DNA from: GCA-2683825 sp965662355
GTDB taxonomy: Bacteria; Planctomycetota; UBA1135; GCA-002686595
NCBI GenBank assembly: GCA_965662355.1
Contig: CBFIHP010000013.1
Coordinates: 62,001-126,000, forward strand
DNA length: 64,000 nt
Direction: 5' to 3'
Shown here: piece after piece, positions 1 to 8,092 of the stretch
Position numbering within the stretch: position 1 is the stretch's first letter
How the letters are laid out: every line of letters starts with the position of its first letter
Position numbers and translations under genes: made by a program
The notes under the pieces: generated by a model
Told to the model about the DNA's origin: nothing
The model's database searches: none
What the model saw: the letters and a program-made list of their open reading frames with translations, nothing else

Positions 1-97
1 TCCCACCGCCCCCATGGGCGAGGGTGACGACGGGGGTCTTGATGCCCTTGCCAGTGGGGGCACGTCCAACTGCACGCTGAGTTTCGAGCTCGCTCAT
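1..97 (-). CDS. hypE: HypE, N-terminal fragment (cut by window edge)
   Basis: Only the first 32 codons are in the window. The visible peptide runs MSELET... to TPVVTLAHGGGG, and the Thr-Leu-Ala-His-Gly-Gly-Gly-Gly stretch is the typical N-terminal signature of HypE. HypE dehydrates the carbamoylated C-terminal Cys to a thiocyanate that supplies cyanide for the NiFe-hydrogenase active site. It starts 10 nt downstream of the hypD stop on the same strand, so it is the next gene of the hyp operon. The catalytic C-terminal Cys lies outside the window. Confidence 0.85.
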   Translation of the reverse strand, partial: MSELETQRAVGRAPTGKGIKTPVVTLAHGGGG

Positions 98-107
98 TGG
101 GATCTCC

Positions 108-1244
108 CTACACCTCCTTGGCGGCGTGGACCTTCTCGAGGTCCCCGAATTGGTAGTAGGCGGCACAGGCGCCCTCCGAAGACACCATCAGAGAACCGAG
201 CGGTATCTCCGGGGTGCACTCAGTGCCGAAGACCTTGCAATCCCACGGCTTGATGACCCCCTTCAGGACCTCGCCACACTGACAAGACTTGGGGTCAGCG
301 ATGGCCAGGGCCGGGACAGCGAAGTTCCGCTCCGCATCGAACCTCGCGTACTGCTCGCGGATACGTATGCCGGAGTGATCGATGGACCCAAGCCCTCGCC
401 ACTCAAAGAACTCCCGTATCTCGAAGACCTTTCCAATAGCCTCCAAGGCTACGGGGTTCCCGCCATCCGGGACGACGCGGCTGTACTGGTTTTCGACCTC
501 TGCCCGCCCCTCCGCAATCATCTTGAGCACCATCCATATACCGTGCAGAACATCTAGGGGCTCGAAGCCGGAAATGACCAGTGGTCGGCGGTAATGCTCG
601 GCTATGAATTGGTAGGAAGAGCTTCCAATCACCATGCTCACGTGCCCCGGGCCGAGGAACCCATCCAGGCTCAGCTCCGGCGAGTCCAGGATGGCCTTGA
701 TGGTCGGGATGATGGTGATGTGATTGCAGAACAGCGAGAAGTTGTCGATTCCCTCCTTCTCCGCCTGCAACACGGTAAGCGCCGTACTCGGCATCGTGGT
801 CTCGAAGCCGAGAGCGAAGAACACCACCTGTTTGTCCGGGTTCTCCTTCGCCAAGCGGAGAGCGTCCAGAGGCGAGTACACCATGCGCACGTCGCACCCG
901 TCGGCCCGCGCTTGCAGAAGGCTCTTCTTCGAACCTGGAACCCGCATGGCGTCACCGAACGTGGTGAAGATGACGTCGGGAGTCTCAGCCAAGGCGATGC
1001 AGTCATCCACCCGCCCCATGGGCAGCACGCACACAGGACAACCGGGGCCGTGCACCAACTCAATCTCATCCGGCAGCATGGTCTCGACGCCGTAACGGAA
1101 GATGGCGTGGGTATGCCCTCCGCAGACTTCCATGATGTACAGCGGGCGCGTCTTGGTGACCTCGATGCGCTTCACCAACGAACGGATCTCGTTCAGCAAG
1201 TACTGCGCCTTCACCGGATCTCGAAACTCGTCAACGTATTTCAT
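108..1244 (-). CDS. hypD: Hydrogenase maturation factor HypD
   Basis: 378 aa, the usual length for HypD. HypD is the iron-sulfur scaffold on which, together with HypC, the Fe(CN)2CO unit of [NiFe]-hydrogenases is built in the cytoplasm. Visible hallmarks are MEVCGGHTHAIFRYG with the iron-ligating Cys near residue 41, GPGCPVCVLP near residues 67-76, and C-terminal cysteines in CQCGEVLKG and FGTEC that bind the 4Fe-4S cluster. The gene starts 3 nt after the SIS-isomerase stop and is followed by hypE, so it sits in a compact operon. It looks intact. Confidence 0.97.
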   Translation of the reverse strand: MKYVDEFRDPVKAQYLLNEIRSLVKRIEVTKTRPLYIMEVCGGHTHAIFRYGVETMLPDEIELVHGPGCPVCVLPMGRVDDCIALAETPDVIFTTFGDAMRVPGSKKSLLQARADGCDVRMVYSPLDALRLAKENPDKQVVFFALGFETTMPSTALTVLQAEKEGIDNFSLFCNHITIIPTIKAILDSPELSLDGFLGPGHVSMVIGSSSYQFIAEHYRRPLVISGFEPLDVLHGIWMVLKMIAEGRAEVENQYSRVVPDGGNPVALEAIGKVFEIREFFEWRGLGSIDHSGIRIREQYARFDAERNFAVPALAIADPKSCQCGEVLKGVIKPWDCKVFGTECTPEIPLGSLMVSSEGACAAYYQFGDLEKVHAAKEV

Positions 1245-1247
1245 CGA

Positions 1248-1976
1248 TCAAACCTGTAGGGCATCGTCGGAGGCAGCCTGGCCTGCGACGGGAAGGTTGC
1301 CGCGATCGTCCGCGAGCAAGGAATGAACCAGATCCCAGAGGACGTGATAGATGATGAGGTGGCACTCTTGAATGCGGTGGATGCTGTCCGTCTCCACCAC
1401 GAGGCAATGGTCGAGGCCCACCCGTGACATCTCGCCGCCGCTGATGCCTGCCAACCCGATGGTCGTCAGCCCCATCTCTTTGGCCTTCACAAACGCCTTG
1501 ATCAGGTTGGCCGAGTTACCGCTGGTGGAGATCCCGACCAACCCGTCCTCAGGACGTCCGTGTGCGATGACCTGCCGCACGAATACGTTGCCAAACCCGA
1601 CATCGTTTCCAACCGCCGTCAGCATGGCCCGGTCCGCGCTCAGGTCGATGGCCGCAAGCGCCGGGCGACCGGCGGTTACTGGATGGAGAAACTCAACGGC
1701 GATGTGGCCGGCATCACAACTGGAGCCGCCGTTCCCCATGCTGAGGAGCCGCCCGTTGCTGCGGTACACATCGGCGATGGAGCTGGCCGCCAGAACCACG
1801 GCGTCAGCGTTCTTGTCGAAGAAGGCCGAGACGGTCTCCTGGTGACTCGCGACCTTGCCCAAGATCGAGTCCAAGAGCCCCTTTTGCAGGGAGCCCGCTT
1901 CCTGCGGCTTGCCGTGTAGGAACGGATACAGATCCCGGATGTTGGAGTTCTCAGGCATCGGAGGGGAGCTGCTCAT
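1248..1976 (-). CDS. SIS-domain phosphosugar isomerase (GmhA-like) in hyp operon
   Basis: 242 aa with a single SIS domain. Residues around MGNGGSSCDAGHIAVEFLHP, GISTSGNSANLIKAF and the C-terminal HRIQECHLIIYHVLWDLVH match the sedoheptulose-7-phosphate isomerase (GmhA/DiaA) family, which isomerises phosphosugars or acts as a non-catalytic SIS adaptor. Its ATG overlaps the hypC stop by 4 nt and hypD begins 3 nt later, so it is translationally coupled between hypC and hypD. SIS proteins do occur inside hyp operons, but a defined role in hydrogenase assembly is not known to me. An LPS heptose role is the family default; the context argues for something hydrogenase-linked. Confidence 0.85.
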   Translation of the reverse strand: MSSSPPMPENSNIRDLYPFLHGKPQEAGSLQKGLLDSILGKVASHQETVSAFFDKNADAVVLAASSIADVYRSNGRLLSMGNGGSSCDAGHIAVEFLHPVTAGRPALAAIDLSADRAMLTAVGNDVGFGNVFVRQVIAHGRPEDGLVGISTSGNSANLIKAFVKAKEMGLTTIGLAGISGGEMSRVGLDHCLVVETDSIHRIQECHLIIYHVLWDLVHSLLADDRGNLPVAGQAASDDALQV

Positions 1977-2266
1977 AAGTCTCCCGTCGACAGCCCGGAC
2001 TTCCTCATGGCATCCAGCTCACTCTGCACCTCCCCCAGCTCGTTGAGGATCTTGAGGGTGGAGTTCGCTTCCCCCTCGCTGATGCGACTCATGGCGAAAC
2101 CCACATGGACCAGCACCCAGTCACCGACACACTTCTCGAGGGGGTGAAAGTCCTCCACCACACAGTCCATGTTCACTTCCCGTCGAACGCCGCCGACGTC
2201 GACGCTCGCGAGGTTTCGCGAGGGATCGGTGATCTCGACGACCTGTCCGGGGATTCCAAGGCACAT
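1973..2266 (-). CDS. hypC: Hydrogenase maturation chaperone HypC
   Basis: 97 aa. It begins MCLGIPGQVVEI; Cys2 and the MCLxIPGxV start are the defining features of the HypC/HybG/HupF family. HypC carries the Fe(CN)2CO intermediate with HypD and delivers it to the hydrogenase large subunit. The motif VGDWVLVHVGFAMSRI is also characteristic. It overlaps the following SIS gene by 4 nt. The C-terminal tail after about residue 75 is longer and more polar than in the shortest family members. Confidence 0.95.
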   Translation of the reverse strand: MCLGIPGQVVEITDPSRNLASVDVGGVRREVNMDCVVEDFHPLEKCVGDWVLVHVGFAMSRISEGEANSTLKILNELGEVQSELDAMRKSGLSTGDL

Positions 2267-2292
2267 GAGACTCTCCTACGGGCGTGGTGCAG

Positions 2293-2347
2293 GCGCTCAG
2301 CGCTCAGCGCTCAGCGGCTCTGCGGGGAGGGCAGCGGCTCTGCGAGG
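2293..2347. repeat. Short tandem repeats between hypF and hypC
   Basis: The 105-nt spacer between the hypF stop and the hypC start holds three tandem copies of GCGCTCA (2293-2313), then GCGGCTCTGCG twice (about 2314-2324 and 2334-2344). No gene is visible. It could fold as RNA or be slippage-prone sequence. Confidence 0.7.
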
Positions 2348-2371
2348 GGGGCGACGGGGGTGAATGAGACC

Positions 2372-4798
2372 TCACAAGACACCACGCCCGATCGCTCTGG
2401 ATGCACCAACCGCAGCTTGACCGAAAGCCAAGCCCCCATCGTTGGCCGGCACCCGGGAGTGACTCAGGCAGCGATAGCCTCCGGACTGCAGTCTCTTGGA
2501 GACACTCTCGAAGAGGAGTCTATTCTGGAAGCAACCGCCTGTCAATGCGACCGTCTCCACGGCCACATCGGACCTCTGACTTTGGTGGATGACACGGACC
2601 ATGGCGCAGATGGCTTCGGCGAGGCCCAGATGGAAGCGCGCACCGATGAGTCCAGTCGGCCGACGATCATTCAGATCGTCCAAGAGGGCGAGCCACATTG
2701 GTGTCACGTCGACACGAGGCGGCTCCGTATCGGTGCGATCAGAGATGGCGAACGGGTAGGGCACAACAGGTACCTCACTCCGAGCCAGCCAGGCATCCGC
2801 TTCTGCTTCCAACTCCATGGCACCCTGACCTTCAAAGGTCACGTGATCCATGCAGATTCCGACCGCGGCCGCTACAGCGTCGAACAACCTTCCGCATGAG
2901 CTGGCCAAGGGCGCGTTCATTCCACGCTCGACCATTTGATCCAAGAGCGCCAACGGCTTCTCATCGAGAAAGCGGTGCAACTCCAGCCCCGGGTAGCGAT
3001 CGACGAGCGCCCCCCATCCGACGGAAGAACAGAGGTGGGCGTAGGCGCTCCGCCAGGGCTGCAGGATCGCCTGTACGCCTCCGATCATGGGCACGGCGGA
3101 GAAGCTACCGACTCGCTGGGAGCTGACATAATCCGCCAGCAGGAACTCGCCACCCCAGATGCTGCCGTCGTCCCCAAGACCCAGTCCGTCAAGAGCCACC
3201 CCGAGCACTGCAGGAGAGTCGAGAGGCAGCCCGTTCTCCGCCATGCAGCTGGCGACATGAGCGTGATGATGCTGGACCTCTTCCAAGGGGACTCCCTCCG
3301 CCGCAGCCGTCTCCCTGGCGAGCTTCCCCGACACATACTCCGGATGCTTGTCGGCAACCAGCAAGACCGGCCGGTGGTCGAACATCTCCCGATAGAGGCG
3401 CATGTTGTGCCGGAAGTCGTCGAATGTCGCAACGTCCTCCAGGTCGCCCTGATGCTGAGAGACAACGGCGACGCCGTCTTTCAATAGACAGAAGGTAGAC
3501 TTCAACTCTCCTCCGTACGCGACCAGATCCGGCGCCCCGCCGAACCCCGGAGGAAGGGGGAGAGTCGATGGTGCATAGCCTCGGGCTAGACGTATCATCC
3601 GCTGCTCACCTCCAACGACCCGCGCCACGGAGTCGTCGATGCGATTGGCGATGTCCCGATCATGCATGAGAACGACGTCAGCGATTCCACCCAGCCGCTG
3701 CCGCGCTTCGGCGGCGATGGTGACCTGGGGTTCGTTTGACAGGTTACCGCTGGTCATGACCAGGGGCCGCTCCATGTCCTCCATCAGCAGGACGTGAAGC
3801 GGTGTGTACGGCAACACGAAGCCCAGAGTGTTGAGCCCGGGAGCCAACGCATCTGGAAGCGCCTCGGGGCCGTCGGCCTGAAGCAGGACGATGGGCGTAG
3901 GCGCGCTCTCCAGCAGAGCCTGCTCCTGAGACGAGACAGAGCAGTAACGCCGTATCACCTCCAGGTCGCGAGCCATCAGCGCGAAGGGCTTCCCAAACCG
4001 TTTCTTCCGGGAGCGGAGGCGCTCCACAGAGTCGACACAGGTGGCGTCACAGGCCAGGTGAAACCCACCAAGACCACGGATTGCAAGGATGAGCCCCTGA
4101 TCCAGGAGCCCGGCAGCCCTCCTCAAGGCGTCGGCGTCGTCGGCCTCTTGCTCGTCGAGCTCGCTCCCGTCCATGTACTCGAGCCACACTCGAGGACCAC
4201 AGTCTGCGCAGGCGATGGGCTGCGCATGAAAGCGACGATCGGATGGGTCCTCGTACTCCCCCCGGCAATGGGCGCACATCGGGAACGCGGACATCGTCGT
4301 GCGAACGCGATCGTAAGGGACCTCTTTTACGATCGAGAATCGAGGACCGCAGTGGGTGCAGTTGGCGAAGGGATAGCGATATCGGCGCTCCGAAGGATCG
4401 GTGATCTCGGCGAAACAGGCCGCGCAGATGGACGCGTCGGCGGTCACACGGGTGCGATTCTCACCGGTGTCGCTAGCCTTGATCGTGAAATCCTGGGCGG
4501 TCGGAGGCTCGAGGTCTTCCCGGGTCTCCACAGCTTCGATCCGAGCCAGAGGGGGCGCCTCGTCCTGGATGCGCTCCACCAGCCGGGCCAGAGACGCCGG
4601 CTCTCCGGAGGCCTGGATGAGCACGCCGGAGCCGTCGTTGGTGACATACCCCTGCAGCCCTTCCTCGGTAGCAACGCGCCACACCATGGGCCGGAAACCG
4701 ACCCCCTGAACGACTCCCTTGACGCGCACCCTGAGTGCACATCGTCCTTCCTGAGAGGGTCGCATGTCCGGCTTCCGTTCGGGAACTCCGTCCTTCAT
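2372..4798 (-). CDS. hypF: Carbamoyltransferase HypF
   Basis: 808 aa, full length. HypF makes carbamoyl-AMP from carbamoyl phosphate and ATP and moves the carbamoyl group to the C-terminal Cys of HypE. Domains in order: acylphosphatase (VKGVVQGVGFRP, about residues 25-110); two zinc fingers (CAACFAEI, CTHCGPRF, CAHCRGEY, CADCGPRV, about 120-205); a YrdC-like domain (about 210-400); and a Kae1-like domain with the metal-binding VQHHHAHVASCMAEN motif and a C-terminal ALTGGCFQN. The start overlaps the upstream ycaO-like stop by 4 nt, which indicates translational coupling. No broken motif is seen. Confidence 0.97.
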   Translation of the reverse strand: MKDGVPERKPDMRPSQEGRCALRVRVKGVVQGVGFRPMVWRVATEEGLQGYVTNDGSGVLIQASGEPASLARLVERIQDEAPPLARIEAVETREDLEPPTAQDFTIKASDTGENRTRVTADASICAACFAEITDPSERRYRYPFANCTHCGPRFSIVKEVPYDRVRTTMSAFPMCAHCRGEYEDPSDRRFHAQPIACADCGPRVWLEYMDGSELDEQEADDADALRRAAGLLDQGLILAIRGLGGFHLACDATCVDSVERLRSRKKRFGKPFALMARDLEVIRRYCSVSSQEQALLESAPTPIVLLQADGPEALPDALAPGLNTLGFVLPYTPLHVLLMEDMERPLVMTSGNLSNEPQVTIAAEARQRLGGIADVVLMHDRDIANRIDDSVARVVGGEQRMIRLARGYAPSTLPLPPGFGGAPDLVAYGGELKSTFCLLKDGVAVVSQHQGDLEDVATFDDFRHNMRLYREMFDHRPVLLVADKHPEYVSGKLARETAAAEGVPLEEVQHHHAHVASCMAENGLPLDSPAVLGVALDGLGLGDDGSIWGGEFLLADYVSSQRVGSFSAVPMIGGVQAILQPWRSAYAHLCSSVGWGALVDRYPGLELHRFLDEKPLALLDQMVERGMNAPLASSCGRLFDAVAAAVGICMDHVTFEGQGAMELEAEADAWLARSEVPVVPYPFAISDRTDTEPPRVDVTPMWLALLDDLNDRRPTGLIGARFHLGLAEAICAMVRVIHQSQRSDVAVETVALTGGCFQNRLLFESVSKRLQSGGYRCLSHSRVPANDGGLAFGQAAVGASRAIGRGVL

Positions 4799-6174
4799 GA
4801 GCCTCTCTCCTCTGCGACCGCAGCCTTCAGCGCCTCCCGCAGCCGGCGCCCCACCCGCGCGCGTCCGACCCTGTAGTGTTCCAGGCCGGGCACCACCAGC
4901 CGCGTGACCTGAAGCGGCTCGTCATGGGCGGTGAAAACGACTCGCTGGATCGGGGCACCACACGCTCGTCGCAACACGGGTACCAGCTCCTCCAGCCGTC
5001 CGCCTTCCGAGCCCCCCTCCTCATCCGGCACCTCGGAGAAGGCTACCACGGAGCTGGCGTTGCTCACCTTATCCACCTGCCTCTGCAGGGCCGCCGCCAT
5101 GTCTTCTGCTTTCGTCTCCTCTGGGGTGCGAGTCGTTCGACCGCCATAGATCAGTCCGAGACGCCCCTGGACGGCCTCCATGACGGCCTGCATGACGGCT
5201 TGCTCTGCACGAAAAGCGCAGCCCCAACCACCATTGAAAGTGCTGTGGCGGAGGTCGTTCGGGTCATGCAGAAAACAGGTGAAGTACGGGAGCTGGTAAT
5301 CATTGGGAACCGCACGCACGTGAAACGCCAGGCCGCGCTCGTGAACCCGATCACGGATGGCGTCTACTTCGTTTGGCAAACTGTCCGGGTCCACCAATTG
5401 TGATCTCTGTCTCGCCAACTCCAGGGACCAGACATCGCGCTCGATCAACTCCAGAAGCGAACAAAGGGAGGCTTCCTCCAGGGAATTCCCCGCTGCGAGG
5501 CCATTGGTCGACGCACCGAACAACCGCTGCCCTAGGTTCGGCGCTGGACGGAACACCAGCTCCGCCGGCACGAGGGTCTCCTCCCCGGTCTCCAGGTTCT
5601 GGGCGCTCACGACCCCGACACTCTGATCGCCAGAGAGCCGTGCCCCAGGCAGGGGAATGAAATCCTCGATGGCACCCTGCGCACTCTCAGAAAACTCGCG
5701 GACACTCACAAGGTGAGCCGCGACGCCACTATTACCGGGCTCCGCTTTATGAAACTCGAGGGCCTCCATCCGCGCCCCCACCTCTGCCTCCACCGGCGTG
5801 CGCCCCTTGCCAAAGGTGACCACGTCGGCCCGGGCCTCCGAACGGACGCAGGCGACCACGGAAACGCCGAGGTCATCCAGCCCGGTAATGTCCGAGACGT
5901 TCGTAACGCCGCAGATATCAGACACCTGCATGGCATAGCGCAGGGTCTCCTCGAGCGAACGGCAGCGTCCTATCACCACGTGCGCTACCTCAACGGAGTT
6001 GCGGATGGGGAGAGTCCCGCATGGTCGTCCTCGCGTATGGGGAGCGAGGAGAGCGGGAAATCGATCACATGAATAGTGAGCCGGGGTTGCTGCCTCCCAA
6101 GGAAGTGCATCAACACAAACGTCGACGCGCCGCCCAGGACTCGAGACTACGAACCGAGAACAGTCGGGAGGCAA
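4795..6174 (-). CDS. YcaO-family ATP-dependent peptide-modifying enzyme
   Basis: About 459 aa if read from the TTG at 6174. YcaO enzymes phosphorylate peptide amide carbonyls to make azolines, thioamides or amidines. Matching blocks are SLEETLRYAMQVSDICGVTN, VSDITGLDDLGVSVVACVRS, FGKGRTPVEAEVGARMEALE, and the nucleotide/Mg-binding region GLAAGNSLEEASLCSLLELI followed by ERDVW. No TfuA, ocin-ThiF or E1-like partner is visible nearby, so it would be a stand-alone YcaO. Homology begins near GTLPIRNSVEVAHVV, so the first 50 residues are doubtful; an internal GTG behind a GAGGT is possible. It overlaps hypF by 4 nt, and a very small ORF precedes it. Confidence 0.88.
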   Translation of the reverse strand: MPPDCSRFVVSSPGRRVDVCVDALPWEAATPAHYSCDRFPALLAPHTRGRPCGTLPIRNSVEVAHVVIGRCRSLEETLRYAMQVSDICGVTNVSDITGLDDLGVSVVACVRSEARADVVTFGKGRTPVEAEVGARMEALEFHKAEPGNSGVAAHLVSVREFSESAQGAIEDFIPLPGARLSGDQSVGVVSAQNLETGEETLVPAELVFRPAPNLGQRLFGASTNGLAAGNSLEEASLCSLLELIERDVWSLELARQRSQLVDPDSLPNEVDAIRDRVHERGLAFHVRAVPNDYQLPYFTCFLHDPNDLRHSTFNGGWGCAFRAEQAVMQAVMEAVQGRLGLIYGGRTTRTPEETKAEDMAAALQRQVDKVSNASSVVAFSEVPDEEGGSEGGRLEELVPVLRRACGAPIQRVVFTAHDEPLQVTRLVVPGLEHYRVGRARVGRRLREALKAAVAEERGS

Positions 6175-6245
6175 GCAACCCTGGCGTCACAGGAAACGCC
6201 AACCGCCGTTCACCAGCAAGCGTTGAGTCGAACGGCAGAGGCGCG

Positions 6246-6350
6246 CTATTCCTCGTCGTCGTCGCCGCAGTGAACGCCCGTTGCGAGGGCTCCGGCCGCT
6301 TCGTCGAGGATGCTGAGGTCGAGTTGCTCTGCGATAACTATGTCGAACAT
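6246..6350 (-). CDS. Candidate YcaO-substrate (RiPP-like) peptide, 34 aa
   Basis: A 34-codon ORF with a good GGAGG five bases before the ATG at 6350; an upstream in-frame ATG at 6362 is less well placed. The peptide begins MFDIVIAEQLDLSILDEA and ends GVHCGDDDEE. It therefore has an acidic, helix-prone leader-like part, a small hydrophobic AGALATG junction, and a short tail with one Cys followed by five acidic residues. It lies between the thioredoxin gene and the YcaO gene on the same strand. YcaO substrates are usually tiny adjacent ORFs, which is why I call this one. The Cys would be the obvious modification site. No homologue is known to me. Confidence 0.5.
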   Translation of the reverse strand: MFDIVIAEQLDLSILDEAAGALATGVHCGDDDEE

Positions 6351-6492
6351 GAGTGCCTCCATGGTCACTTGACGCAAAAAGTTCTGGGGGGGGGCAGATA
6401 GCAAGCCCTCCACGATTTTCGGTAGTGTACTGAATACTCCCCAAGCCGACCACTGGCAGTCGAACGCCTCACGCGGCCCCCTCCGCTAACGC

Positions 6493-6846
6493 TCAGCGCT
6501 TCTCCGCAGCTCCGTCCCAACCGGGAATATTGCGAGACAGAAACGCCCGAACCTGTATCTTGGCAATGGTCCCCGCCATGCCCTCAATAGCTTCACCTTC
6601 GCGATAGAGCTTGAGCGCCGGGAGGGCCTCCACCCCGAGGCTGGTGGCCAGCTCACGGTTCGCCTCCACATCCAGCTTGGCCAGCAAGAAGCTCCCCCCC
6701 CCTTCTTCCACCATGTCCTCGAGAACACGAAACAAGGACTTGCAAGGGGTACACCACTCCGCCCAGAAATCCACCAGCACGGGCAGGCGCCGCGACGTGA
6801 CGACCACGTCTTCTTGAAAATCGGAGACTTGGATGATGTCGGACAT
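6493..6846 (-). CDS. Thioredoxin
   Basis: 117 aa from the ATG at 6846, chosen because AAGGAG lies 7 nt upstream; longer readings to 6888 add a poorly conserved extension. The fold is standard thioredoxin: VLVDFWAEWCTPCKSLFRVL holds the redox pair, with CTPC in place of the more common CGPC. ALPALKLYREGEAI holds the cis-Pro loop. It reduces disulfides in the cytoplasm. It is the third gene of the operon containing YcaO and hyp genes, 142 nt before the small peptide ORF, so a role in keeping peptide or cluster thiols reduced is an inference. Confidence 0.92.
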   Translation of the reverse strand: MSDIIQVSDFQEDVVVTSRRLPVLVDFWAEWCTPCKSLFRVLEDMVEEGGGSFLLAKLDVEANRELATSLGVEALPALKLYREGEAIEGMAGTIAKIQVRAFLSRNIPGWDGAAEKR

Positions 6847-6884
6847 TTCGAACTCCTTCACGACCAGATGCGGGTCAAGCGGCA

Positions 6885-7289
6885 TCATAAACGAGAATGC
6901 CGGTTCCCGAGCGCTAACCGTCGGGCAACCAGCAGCAGCCCTGCTCTCCGAGTCCGTCCCGTCACGGACCGGGTCTCGACCGTCAACTTACCGGAGAGCC
7001 TGTCGATTCCCGCCTCAATGGGAACGAGAATGACCCCTCCATCGACCGCATGCGCATCAACTCCCAAGACCTCGAGGAAAGCGTTCGCCAACGGCTCATG
7101 CCCTTGATCGTCGACGATAGCCACTAAGTACTGGGAAGACCGTTGACCCGGTGGCCCCCGGAAGAGCCCCGTAGCACGCTCTTCCTCGCTCGCCACACTC
7201 TCCTCCCCACGATGCGCAACTGGCAGCCTTTTCGACGTCCCCGTCACCGCAGCCCCCAAAGCCAACTCCAACTGCCGCAGAGGCCCCAT
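6885..7289 (-). CDS. Hypothetical protein at head of the hyp/YcaO operon
   Basis: 134 aa, not recognised. It has no signal peptide or obvious membrane segment. A central hydrophobic alternation (SSQYLVAIVDDQGHEPLANA and GGVILVPIEAGIDRLSGKL) suggests an alpha/beta fold. It lies 38 nt upstream of the thioredoxin start on the same strand and is the first gene of the run. A TTATAA-like box is visible about 10-15 nt before the ATG on the minus strand, so the operon promoter may be here. The start has only a weak GGGG ribosome site, and I am not certain that this frame is translated. Confidence 0.45.
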   Translation of the reverse strand: MGPLRQLELALGAAVTGTSKRLPVAHRGEESVASEEERATGLFRGPPGQRSSQYLVAIVDDQGHEPLANAFLEVLGVDAHAVDGGVILVPIEAGIDRLSGKLTVETRSVTGRTRRAGLLLVARRLALGNRHSRL

Positions 7290-7396
7290 CCCCAGATCTC
7301 GTTATAAGATGCACCCCACGACGTAAGGTCGTGCTCCGTACTGCCGCGATGAGAAATCACACCATCGCCTCAAGCTCTCAGGGGAAGAGTCGCAAG

Positions 7397-7780
7397 ATGT
7401 TTCTCGATCATGTCAACATCTCGGTTATCGACCTGGAAGAGTCGATAGGTCTCTACCAAGAGCTCTTTGATTGGCGGGTGCGCTGGCGGGGCAAGACGAC
7501 GTTCGGTAAACCTGCCGCGCACGTGGGCGACGACGAACAGTACATCGGGCTCATCCAGGTAGCCAGCGACGACCAGCAGCGCCCCGATTACTCGCGCCCT
7601 GGCCTGAATCACTTCGGCATCGTAGTTGAGAGCCTTGAAAAGGCACGCGAGACACTTGCCAAACGGGGCATCTCTCCACACAACGAACCGGAGTACGAAC
7701 CGGGACGCCGCTTCTATTTCTTCGATCCTAGTGGCGTGGAAGTCGAGCTGATCGAATACGACGACGGGTCACGAGCGTGA
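7397..7780 (+). CDS. VOC (glyoxalase/bleomycin-resistance) superfamily protein
   Basis: 127 aa from the ATG at 7397, where homology begins (MFLDHVNISVIDLEESIGLY). It has two beta-alpha-beta-beta-beta units: the first carries His near residue 5, the second GLNHFGIVVESLEKARETL and FYFFDPSGVEVELIEY, with the His and final Glu typical of metal-binding VOC enzymes. Family members include lactoylglutathione lyase, dioxygenases and fosfomycin-type resistance proteins; I cannot choose among them. It is transcribed divergently from the hyp operon and stands alone. Confidence 0.9.
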   Translation: MFLDHVNISVIDLEESIGLYQELFDWRVRWRGKTTFGKPAAHVGDDEQYIGLIQVASDDQQRPDYSRPGLNHFGIVVESLEKARETLAKRGISPHNEPEYEPGRRFYFFDPSGVEVELIEYDDGSRA

Positions 7781-8092
7781 GCCGCACGAGTAGAAGCAAC
7801 TGTCGTAACCAAGTCTTCTTCCAGCTGCGCTTTCCTCTCCTTCCATGCTTCACGGCCGCCCAATCGCCTTCGCCAACGATCGAGAGTCCAAGCAGTAGGT
7901 CGTATCAGGTCGTGGAGTCGCTGAAGACCGGAACGGCGGTTGCCACACGCGAGGTAGCGCCGCAGCTCCCCCCCTGGTCGCCCCGGGACGGCGATCGACC
8001 CAGGAACCGTCTACCGACGCACACCCTATTTGTTCGTTTCAGCGTATCGTAGAGCGCGTCCTCTTCACACCGGACCCTCCGCGGAGTCGCCC
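7781..8092. other. Intergenic, no gene seen
   Basis: About 310 nt between the VOC gene and the subtilase. I see no supported ORF, hairpin terminator or clear promoter, only presumptive 5' leader of the protease gene. Confidence 0.5.

Noticed and set aside
3794..4876. Open frame of 360 codons on the plus strand
   Set aside because: Antisense to hypF, which has all expected motifs.
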